Assembly (NCBI GenBank): GCA_038223055.1 | Contig: JBBRHF010000185.1 | Location: 1 to 8,365 of the forward strand | Origin: JBBRHF01 sp038223055 | Lineage (GTDB): Bacteria; Actinomycetota; Actinomycetes; JACCUZ01 | Direction: 5' to 3' | DNA: 8,365 nt | Shown here: in pieces, positions 1 to 5,283 of the stretch | Numbering within the stretch: the first letter of the stretch is position 1 | How the letters are laid out: every line of letters begins with the position of its first letter | Translations under genes and position numbers: made by a program | Notes under the pieces: generated by a model | The model's input: only the letters and a program-made list of their open reading frames with translations | What the model was told of the DNA's origin: nothing | The model's database searches: none

Positions 1-66
1 GTCACCGTCGCGCCGCCGCGGCCCGCGGCGCACGCAAAGACCGGCGCGTCCGGGTCGAAGAAGTGA
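1..66 (+). CDS. 3' end of an upstream gene (partial, function unknown)
   Basis: Only the last 21 codons before a TGA are present. They read as an Ala/Pro/Lys-rich, basic C-terminal tail ending in GSKK, with no recognisable domain. Frame 1 is preferred over the other open frames because 20 of its 21 third positions are G or C, clearly more than in frame 3 (15 of 20), and because its TGA overlaps the GTG of the next gene as GTGA, matching the overlapping style of the rest of the operon. By analogy with other ApbE/ferric-reductase loci, this could be an FMN-binding protein that ApbE modifies, but nothing in these codons shows that. The alternative is that frame 3 is the coding frame and the ApbE gene simply starts further upstream, outside the window. 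Confidence 0.5.
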   Translation, partial: VTVAPPRPAAHAKTGASGSKK

Positions 67-1148
67 CCGCTCCGACCGCCACGTCCATCACCCCGTTCAC
101 CACCACGCCGGGCACCGCCACCGCGGCCACCACGCCGGGCACCACCACCGCGGCCACCACGCCGGGCACCACCACCGCGGCCACCACCAGCCCGGCACCG
201 GCCACCGACCTGACCCGCACCTTCCGCGCGATGGCGACCGACGTCACGCTGCGCGTGGTCGACCCGAGCGAGGGTGCGGACCTGGCTCTGCGCAGGGCCG
301 AACAGGTCTTCCACCGGGTCGAGGATGCCTGCACGCGGTTCGACCGGCACAGCCCACTGATGCAGGTCAACGCCGCGCCTCGCGCCTGGCGCGTCGTGCC
401 GCGCGAGTTGTTCGACGCGGTCGACGAGGCGGCGCAGGCCTACGCCGAGACCGGCGGGTTGTTCGACCCCCGGGTGCTGCGGACGCTGCAGTCGTGGGGC
501 TACGACCGGTCGGTGCCGTTCGAGGACGGCCCGGTCTCCCTCGCGCAGGGCTCTCCGCCGCCCGACGTACCGGGTCGCCGGCCGTGGCGCCCGCGCCTGG
601 ACGCCGCCCGGTGCGCCGTGCGGCTGGGCCGGGAGCCGATCGACCTCGGCGGCATCGGCAAGGGGCTCGCGGTCCGATGGGCCGCGGCCGAACTTGCCGC
701 CGCCGGGCGCGCCTCGCTGGTCGAGGCCGGCGGCGACCTGCATGCCGGCGGGCCCGGACCGGAGGGCGCCGGCTGGCGGGTCGAGGTCGAGGACCCACGC
801 GGTGGACCCGAACCGGTTGCTGTCCTAGGTCTGGTCGACGCCGCCTGCGCCACATCGTCGGTGCGCATCCGGCGCTGGAGCGTCGGCGGGCGCGACGTGC
901 ATCACCTGGTCGACCCGCGAACGGGCAAGCCCGGCGGCATCGGTGTGCTCTCTGTCACCGTGGCCGACGCGGACCCGGCTCGCGCCGAGGTATGGAGCAA
1001 GGCGCTGTTCTTGACCGGACGCGCCCGCCTGCTCCAGCGCGCCGACGACGAGGGCATCGCCGCCCTGCTCGTCGACGATGACGGTGGCGTCGGCATCAGC
1101 CGGGCCATGCACCCCTACCTGATCTGGCAGGCACCCCATGTCTCGTGA
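63..1148 (+). CDS. apbE: ApbE-like FAD:protein FMN transferase
   Basis: ApbE enzymes use FAD and Mg2+ to attach FMN through a phosphoester to Ser/Thr of target proteins, usually extracytosolic redox subunits. The 361-residue product has the family pattern in order: FRAMATDVTLRV (about residues 54-65), GGLFDPRVLRTLQSWGY in the first half, DLGGIGKG (194-201), VEAGGDLHAGG (220-230), then ATSS and HHLVDPRTG (280-288), which bind flavin. In the segment that usually reads AD-x-LAT-ALF before the C-terminus, this protein has AEVWSKALF, so the usual Asp and Thr are Glu and Lys. The first 49 residues are Thr/Ala/Pro-rich with three 9-residue repeats. No hydrophobic signal peptide or lipobox is visible, which is odd for an enzyme usually exported. 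The GTG start overlaps the preceding stop (GTGA), and only weak purine-rich sequence precedes it; the frame stays open upstream, so a longer N-terminus cannot be excluded. Function is confident, start and location less so. Confidence 0.9.
   Translation: MTAPTATSITPFTTTPGTATAATTPGTTTAATTPGTTTAATTSPAPATDLTRTFRAMATDVTLRVVDPSEGADLALRRAEQVFHRVEDACTRFDRHSPLMQVNAAPRAWRVVPRELFDAVDEAAQAYAETGGLFDPRVLRTLQSWGYDRSVPFEDGPVSLAQGSPPPDVPGRRPWRPRLDAARCAVRLGREPIDLGGIGKGLAVRWAAAELAAAGRASLVEAGGDLHAGGPGPEGAGWRVEVEDPRGGPEPVAVLGLVDAACATSSVRIRRWSVGGRDVHHLVDPRTGKPGGIGVLSVTVADADPARAEVWSKALFLTGRARLLQRADDEGIAALLVDDDGGVGISRAMHPYLIWQAPHVS
102..182 (+). repeat. Three tandem 27-bp units inside apbE
   Basis: Three head-to-tail 27-bp units (102-128, 129-155, 156-182) encode TTPGTATAA, TTPGTTTAA and TTPGTTTAA. 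Copies two and three are identical at nucleotide level; the first differs by a Thr-to-Ala change. They form a flexible Thr/Ala/Pro linker-like N-terminus. The unit length is a multiple of three, so copy-number change would keep the frame. Confidence 0.95.
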
Positions 1149-1938
1149 CCCTCGTGCGACCCGCGCCTTGAGGATGCTGCGCACCGTCATCACGACGGTG
1201 CTGGTGGTCGTCGTCGTCGCCGCCAGCACGGCCGCGACGGCCTATTTCGTCGGCGTCGCCGCCCGATCGGTGTCCGGTGACCGCAACGCCCCGTGGATCA
1301 TCGGTCGGGCCGCCGGGGTCACGTCGTACCTGCTCATGGTCGCTCTCGTGGTCATGGGGCTGGTGCTCTCCCACCCGTGGCGCACCCGGGTGCACCGGCC
1401 CAGCACGGCCACCCGGCTGCGGCTGCACGTGAGCCTGGGAGTGTTCACGCTGGTCTTCACCGTCCTGCACGTGGTCGTGCTCGCCACCGACTCCTACGCG
1501 AAGGTCGGCTGGTGGGGGGCGCTGGTGCCGATGGGCTCGCAGTACCGTCCAGTGCCGGTCACGCTGGGCCTGATCGGGCTGTACGCCGGGGTGCTGGCCG
1601 GCCTCACCGCTGCCCTGTCCGGGCACCTCGCGGTCCGGGTGTGGTGGCCGATCCACAAGGTGAGCTCGCTCTCGTTGGTGCTGGTCTGGGCGCACGCCGT
1701 GCTCGCCGGGGTGGACACCCCCGTACTGCTGGCCTTCTACCTGATCACCGGCGGGGGTGTGGTCGCCCTGGCTGTCACACGCTACGCGGCGCGAACGCCT
1801 CGGGATCTGGTCCGGCAGCTGCAGGACAGCCCGCGAGCGGCACTGCACCAGGGCCTGCGCGCCGTGGACCGCACCGTCGACCAACGCGTCGACGACGCCG
1901 TCCTCGGGCCGGTCACGACCCGCAGCCAAGCCCGATGA
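1138..1938 (+). CDS. Ferric-reductase-like transmembrane haem protein
   Basis: This 266-residue integral membrane protein looks like the ferric reductase-like transmembrane domain family (as in FRE/NOX and MsrQ-type proteins), which moves electrons across the membrane through bis-His haem. I see about six hydrophobic helices, near residues 17-39, 55-78, 97-117, 140-160, 172-191 and 196-215. Two His pairs lie where the family puts haem ligands: H97 and H111 in helix 3, and H173 and H186 in helix 5. The C-terminal 45 residues are charged and probably cytosolic. No FAD- or NAD-binding reductase domain follows the membrane domain, so electrons must come from a partner; the NuoF-like protein and ferredoxin encoded directly downstream are the obvious candidates. 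The ATG lies inside the 3' end of apbE (11-bp overlap), and no strong Shine-Dalgarno is visible, suggesting translational coupling. The family is clear, but the exact electron acceptor is inferred. Confidence 0.85.
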   Translation: MSRDPRATRALRMLRTVITTVLVVVVVAASTAATAYFVGVAARSVSGDRNAPWIIGRAAGVTSYLLMVALVVMGLVLSHPWRTRVHRPSTATRLRLHVSLGVFTLVFTVLHVVVLATDSYAKVGWWGALVPMGSQYRPVPVTLGLIGLYAGVLAGLTAALSGHLAVRVWWPIHKVSSLSLVLVWAHAVLAGVDTPVLLAFYLITGGGVVALAVTRYAARTPRDLVRQLQDSPRAALHQGLRAVDRTVDQRVDDAVLGPVTTRSQAR

Positions 1939-3311
1939 CGCGCCCGATGCTGCGCCTGGCAGCGCCGATCGCCGGGGCCGACGCGTCCCTGCTCGCCACG
2001 CCGATCCGGCTGCCCCTGTACGGCGTGGCCGGCGCACTCGGCGCGCCCGAGAACCTCGACACCCATCTCGCCCGGCTCGGGCCGCGCCCCGTCACGTCCG
2101 GCGCCGCAGGGGAGGACCTGATCACCACGCTGGACCGGATCGGGCTGACCGGACGCGGCGGCGCACACTTTCCGGCCGCCACCAAGTGGCGGGCGGTTCG
2201 CGGGCTGGTCGATGACGCGCGCGCCACCGGGGCACCGGTGCTCGCAACCGTGATCGCGAACGCCGCAGAGAGCGAGCCGGCGAGCGCGAAAGACGCCGTG
2301 CTGGTGGGCTTGCGTCCGCACCTGGTGCTCGATGGCATGTTCGGCGCGGCCGAGGCCGTCGGGGCGCAAGAGCTCATCATCTGGCTGCACGGCGGCGACC
2401 GTCCCGGTTGGCGGATTCTCGAGCAGGCCCTGGCCGAGCGCCGCGCGGCCGGGCTCGTCGAGCCGTCGGTGCGGCTGGTGTTCGGACCAGCCTCCTACCT
2501 CAGCGGCGAGAACAGCGCCATGGTCCGGGGGCTGTCCGGCGGGCCGGTGCTGCCGGAGCTGCGACGGGTGCCGGTTGCCTTCGCCGGCGTCCAGGGACGG
2601 CCGACACTGATCCACAACGTCGAGACCCTGGCCCGGGTCGCCCTCGCCGCCCGCCTCGGCGCCAGCGGCGTACGGCACAGTTCGCTGCTCACCGTGGTCG
2701 CCGCCGAGCGGCGTACGGTCCTCGAGGCCGATCGCGACGACACCGTCTCCGACGCCGTGGCCAGCGCGAACGCCGTGGCCAGCGCCGTCGCCGACGCCGT
2801 GCGGGCCGGGGGCCAGCCCGGTCCCGGCGACGCACCCGCCCAGGCCGTGCTGTTCGGCGGCTATGGCGGGACCTGGCTGCCCTGGGAGCAGGTCGCCCAC
2901 CTGAGCCTCGACGTGGCCACGTTGCGCGCCGCCGGTGCCTCGCTCGGTGCCGGCGTGCTGGTGCCATTGCCGGCCGCGGCGTGCGGCTTGACCGAGACCG
3001 CCGCTGTGTTGCGCTACCTCGCCGCAGCGAGCGCCCGGCAGTGCGGTCCGTGTCTGTTCGGGCTGCCGGCCATCGCCGGCGTGTTCACTGCCCTCGCCGA
3101 AGGATCGGCCGGCCGAGCGGACCTGCGCCACCTGAAGCGCTTCCTCGGCGAGGTCGACGGGCGTGGCGCCTGCAGCCATCCCGACAGTGCCGTGCGGCTC
3201 GCCGCGTCCGCCCTGCGAACCTTCGAGGCCGACGTTCGCGCCCACCGGCGCGGCCGCCCCTGCGCTGGTGCCGTGCGTCCGCCGATCCTGCCCGTCCCGG
3301 CGGGTGGCTGA
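1935..3311 (+). CDS. NuoF-like NADH dehydrogenase 51 kDa-type FMN/Fe-S protein
   Basis: The 458-residue protein resembles the NADH-binding flavoprotein subunit of complex I and related hydrogenase or formate dehydrogenase subunits. It would oxidise NAD(P)H with FMN and pass electrons to an iron-sulfur cluster. Visible landmarks are GRGGAHFPAATKW (73-85, matching GRGGAGFP..KW), NAAESEPASAKD (109-120, matching N-x-DE-x-EPG-x-KD), YLSGENSAM (188-196, where the family has GEE), PTLIHNVETL (223-232), an SLBB-like region near 245-345, and a C-terminal cluster domain with C370, C373 and C413. The canonical SCGxCxPC motif has Ala (A367) in place of the first Cys, leaving three obvious ligands. The SLBB part contains an Ala/Val repeat (about 276-289). 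The chosen ATG overlaps the previous stop as ATGA; the frame is open upstream to 1293, but that stretch is the shadow of the membrane-protein gene. No NuoE or NuoG partner is adjacent. Confidence 0.85.
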   Translation: MTRPMLRLAAPIAGADASLLATPIRLPLYGVAGALGAPENLDTHLARLGPRPVTSGAAGEDLITTLDRIGLTGRGGAHFPAATKWRAVRGLVDDARATGAPVLATVIANAAESEPASAKDAVLVGLRPHLVLDGMFGAAEAVGAQELIIWLHGGDRPGWRILEQALAERRAAGLVEPSVRLVFGPASYLSGENSAMVRGLSGGPVLPELRRVPVAFAGVQGRPTLIHNVETLARVALAARLGASGVRHSSLLTVVAAERRTVLEADRDDTVSDAVASANAVASAVADAVRAGGQPGPGDAPAQAVLFGGYGGTWLPWEQVAHLSLDVATLRAAGASLGAGVLVPLPAAACGLTETAAVLRYLAAASARQCGPCLFGLPAIAGVFTALAEGSAGRADLRHLKRFLGEVDGRGACSHPDSAVRLAASALRTFEADVRAHRRGRPCAGAVRPPILPVPAGG

Positions 3312-3537
3312 CGTGCGCCGCTCCAACCCGACCGCCCAAGGAGTACGGCTGCAGGTCGACCCGCTCGCCTGCGACGGCATCGGCATCTGCGCGCACCTCG
3401 CGCCCGACGTCGTACGGGTCGACTCCTGGGGCTATCCGATCGTCCCTTCGCAGCCGCTCACCGACCGCGAGAAGCGCCAGGCGGCCCGCGCCGTCGCCGG
3501 CTGCCCTCGGCGTGCCCTCTTCCTGTCCGAGTGCTGA
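3304..3537 (+). CDS. Small single-cluster ferredoxin (3-Cys type)
   Basis: This 77-residue soluble electron carrier looks like the small actinobacterial ferredoxins often paired with P450s or oxidoreductases. The pattern is VDPLACDGIGICAHLAPDVV with C23 and C29, and a later C67-Pro (AGCPRRAL). In classic ferredoxins the first motif is CxxCxxC; here the central position is Ile26, so the protein most likely carries a [3Fe-4S] cluster, or a [4Fe-4S] cluster with a non-Cys ligand. C77 is the last residue and is outside the usual ligand set. Two GTG starts are possible, 3304 (MADVRRSN) and 3313 (MRRSN); 3304 is chosen because it overlaps the NuoF-like stop like the other junctions. The position as last gene of the operon suggests it accepts electrons from, or donates them to, the NuoF-like protein. 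Family assignment is firm; the partner is inferred. Confidence 0.85.
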   Translation: MADVRRSNPTAQGVRLQVDPLACDGIGICAHLAPDVVRVDSWGYPIVPSQPLTDREKRQAARAVAGCPRRALFLSEC

Positions 3538-3588
3538 CCATTCCCAGCCCGGACCGCCGAAGTTGACCACGCAAGGTACGTGGAGCAC

Positions 3589-3616
3589 CCCCGACGGGGT
3601 CGCACAGCCGTCGGGG
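3589..3616 (+). promoter_or_regulatory. GC-rich inverted repeat between ferredoxin and Gfo/Idh genes
   Basis: A perfect 9-bp inverted repeat, CCCCGACGG and CCGTCGGGG, is separated by 10 bases (3598-3607). It sits just upstream of the -10-like element of the next gene, so it could be an operator. It could also be a stem-loop ending the redox operon, but no T-run follows, so a classical intrinsic terminator is not supported. Confidence 0.45.
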
Positions 3617-3621
3617 CCGCA

Positions 3622-3636
3622 TAGGGTCCGAGCCCA
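3622..3636 (+). promoter_or_regulatory. Probable leaderless promoter (-10 TAGGGT)
   Basis: TAGGGT (3622-3627) fits the actinobacterial -10 consensus TANNNT and ends eight bases before the ATG at 3636. No Shine-Dalgarno precedes that ATG. This spacing is typical of leaderless transcripts that begin at or next to the start codon. A convincing -35 is not visible at 17-18 bp upstream. Confidence 0.55.
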
Positions 3637-4643
3637 TGGAACCGCTCCGGATCGGCATCCTCGGCGCCGCGCGCATCGCCGGGGCGGCGATCGTGACGCC
3701 GGCCCGCGTCACCGGCGCCCGCCTCGTTGCGGTCGCGGCGCGGGATCGTCACCGAGCCGAGCAGTTCGCCGCCGAGAACGGGGTCGAGCGCGTGCTGTCG
3801 TCGTACGACGACCTGCTCGCCGATGAGGAGGTCGAGGCCGTCTACAACCCGCTCGCCAACGGGCTGCACGGTCCGTGGAACCTGGCCGCGATCGCCGCCG
3901 GGAAGCCCGTGCTGTCGGAGAAGCCCTTCGCGAGCAACGCCGACGAGGCGCGCGAGGTGCGCGACGCCGCGCAGCAGGCCGGCGTCGCCGCGGTCGAGGC
4001 GTTCCACTACCGCTACCACCCGCTCACCGCGCGGCTGCACGAGGTGCTGGCCGCCGGCGAGCTCGGCAAGATCACGCGCGTCGAGGCCACCATGACGATC
4101 CCGGCCCCGGCAGCCGACGACCCGCGCTGGTCGCTGCCGCTGGCCGGCGGGGCGCTGATGGACCTCGGCTGCTACAGCCTGCACGCCCACCGCGACCTGG
4201 CTCCCTTCGCCGGCGGTGAGCCCGCTCTCGTCTCCGCCCGTGGCGGCGAACGCGCCGGCGCGCCGGGTGTCGACGAGTGGCTCGAGGCCGAGCTCGAGTT
4301 CCCGAACGGGGCCACCGGTCTGGCCCGGTGCAACATGGCCGGCGAGGCGGTGCAGATGAGTGCCCGGGTGACCGGTTCCGGTGGCGAGGCGTGGTTGCCC
4401 AACTTCGTGGTGCCCCATCTGGACGACCGCCTGGTCATCACGACCCCCGCAGGAGTGCGGGTCGAGCACCTCGGGCCCCGTACGTCGTGGACCTACCAAT
4501 TGGACGCCTTCAGCGACCTCGTGCGCGAGGGCACCCCGATGGCGACCAACGCGGCGGACGCTGTGGTGACGATGGGCCTGATCGACGCGTGCTACGGCGC
4601 CATCGGGCTGCAGCCCCGGCCACGCTCGCTGCGACCGACCTAA
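3636..4643 (+). CDS. Gfo/Idh/MocA family NAD(P)-dependent oxidoreductase
   Basis: This cytosolic 335-residue dehydrogenase belongs to the glucose-fructose oxidoreductase/inositol dehydrogenase family, which oxidises or reduces sugars, inositols and related hydroxy compounds. The N-terminal Rossmann fold shows the glycine-rich GILGAARIA (7-15); the catalytic EKPF motif is at 95-98 with Lys96, and the C-terminal domain has GGALMDLGCYSLHA (171-184), matching the family's G-G-x-L-x-D-x-G-x-x-x-x-x-H pattern with D176 and H183. Length is normal for the family. It stands alone with its own likely leaderless promoter, 98 bp after the ferredoxin gene, and faces a convergent VOC gene. Nothing links it to the flanking electron-transfer genes apart from position. 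The substrate cannot be named from sequence. Confidence 0.92.
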   Translation: MEPLRIGILGAARIAGAAIVTPARVTGARLVAVAARDRHRAEQFAAENGVERVLSSYDDLLADEEVEAVYNPLANGLHGPWNLAAIAAGKPVLSEKPFASNADEAREVRDAAQQAGVAAVEAFHYRYHPLTARLHEVLAAGELGKITRVEATMTIPAPAADDPRWSLPLAGGALMDLGCYSLHAHRDLAPFAGGEPALVSARGGERAGAPGVDEWLEAELEFPNGATGLARCNMAGEAVQMSARVTGSGGEAWLPNFVVPHLDDRLVITTPAGVRVEHLGPRTSWTYQLDAFSDLVREGTPMATNAADAVVTMGLIDACYGAIGLQPRPRSLRPT

Positions 4644-4675
4644 ATCCGCAGCTTCCGCGACGACCGCTGCGCCCG

Positions 4676-4712
4676 TCAGTCCGCGCCGCCTCAGTCCGCG
4701 CCGCCTCAGTCC
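4676..4712. repeat. 15-bp tandem duplication at the 3' end of the VOC gene
   Basis: The unit TCAGTCCGCGCCGCC occurs at 4676-4690 and 4691-4705, followed by a partial third copy TCAGTCC that runs into the coding region. On the minus strand each unit contains an in-frame TGA, so the VOC stop is followed by two more in-frame stops. This looks like a small slippage duplication of the gene's last codons. Confidence 0.85.
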
Positions 4713-5167
4713 AGGCAGAACTCGTTGCCCTCAGGGTCGGTCATCACGATGAAGCCGGCGCTCATAGGGGGCTCGGGCTCGTGCCGACGTACCCACGTCG
4801 CTCCCAGCGCGACGAGTCGGTCGGACTCGACCTCCAGCGCCGCCATCCGCTCCTCTGCCTTCAATCCGGGAGCCGCACGGATGTCGAGGTGGACGCGGTT
4901 CTTGGTGGTCTTGTCTTCGGGCACCTGCTGGAAGAACAACCGCGGGCCGTGCCCGTCCGGGTCCTCGATGGCCGATGCCCTGTTGCGCTGCTCCTCGGGA
5001 ACGCCGGCCCGCGCGAGGAAGTCGTCCCACGCGGCCAGGGGGTCGGCGTCCTCGGGCAGGTCCACTCCGGGCGGGCCGGGGTGGACGTAGCCCAAGAGAT
5101 CGCGCCAGAAGCTCGACAGCGCTCGCGGGTCATGGGCGTCGAAGGTGATCTGGAGGTGGCGGCTCAT
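4706..5167 (-). CDS. VOC (glyoxalase/bleomycin resistance-like) family protein
   Basis: The 153-residue protein fits the vicinal oxygen chelate fold: two beta-alpha-beta-beta-beta modules, beginning HLQITFDAHDPRALSSFWRDLLGY and continuing with the second-module strand NRVHLDIRA (about 90-98), ending TDPEGNEFCLD. H4, H93 and E149 lie where VOC proteins often place metal ligands. Such proteins include glyoxalases, dioxygenases and antibiotic-binding proteins; this subtype (often labelled glyoxalase-like or VOC family) usually has no assigned substrate. The ATG at 5165-5167 on the minus strand is preceded by GGAG at about 9 nt, a good ribosome binding site. The gene lies 116 bp downstream of the 4Fe-4S protein gene on the same strand and converges with the Gfo/Idh gene. 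A specific function is not claimed. Confidence 0.88.
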   Translation of the reverse strand: MSRHLQITFDAHDPRALSSFWRDLLGYVHPGPPGVDLPEDADPLAAWDDFLARAGVPEEQRNRASAIEDPDGHGPRLFFQQVPEDKTTKNRVHLDIRAAPGLKAEERMAALEVESDRLVALGATWVRRHEPEPPMSAGFIVMTDPEGNEFCLD

Positions 5168-5283
5168 CGGGTTTGCTCCGTTCGTGAGTCAGCGGTGCGG
5201 AGCGGATCCCGCGATCTGGTTTCACGTCGCCATCTTGGCGTCCGGCAGGCTGCACTGCCTCCCTCCGCCCCGACCATCGGTGC

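Noticed and set aside
102..182. Possible CRISPR-like or regulatory repeat array
   Set aside because: Units are directly adjacent without spacers and are multiples of three inside a coding frame, so they are protein-level repeats.
1293..1934. Upstream extension of the NuoF-like frame (would give a 672-residue protein)
   Set aside because: This part overlaps the well-supported ferric-reductase-like gene, is Arg/Gly/Ala-rich shadow sequence, and the ATGA junction at 1935 gives a NuoF-like protein of normal length.
1782..3386. Long minus-strand open frame opposite the NuoF-like and ferredoxin genes
   Set aside because: High-GC mirror frame; the translated product is Gly/Arg/Gln-rich without a family pattern, while the plus strand carries conserved motifs.
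3432..4499. Long minus-strand open frame opposite the Gfo/Idh gene
   Set aside because: Shadow of a well-supported dehydrogenase gene in a high-GC genome.
5168..5283. Terminator between the 4Fe-4S gene and the VOC gene
   Set aside because: Only a 5-bp GGCAG/CTGCC stem was seen, with no T-run; not enough to call.
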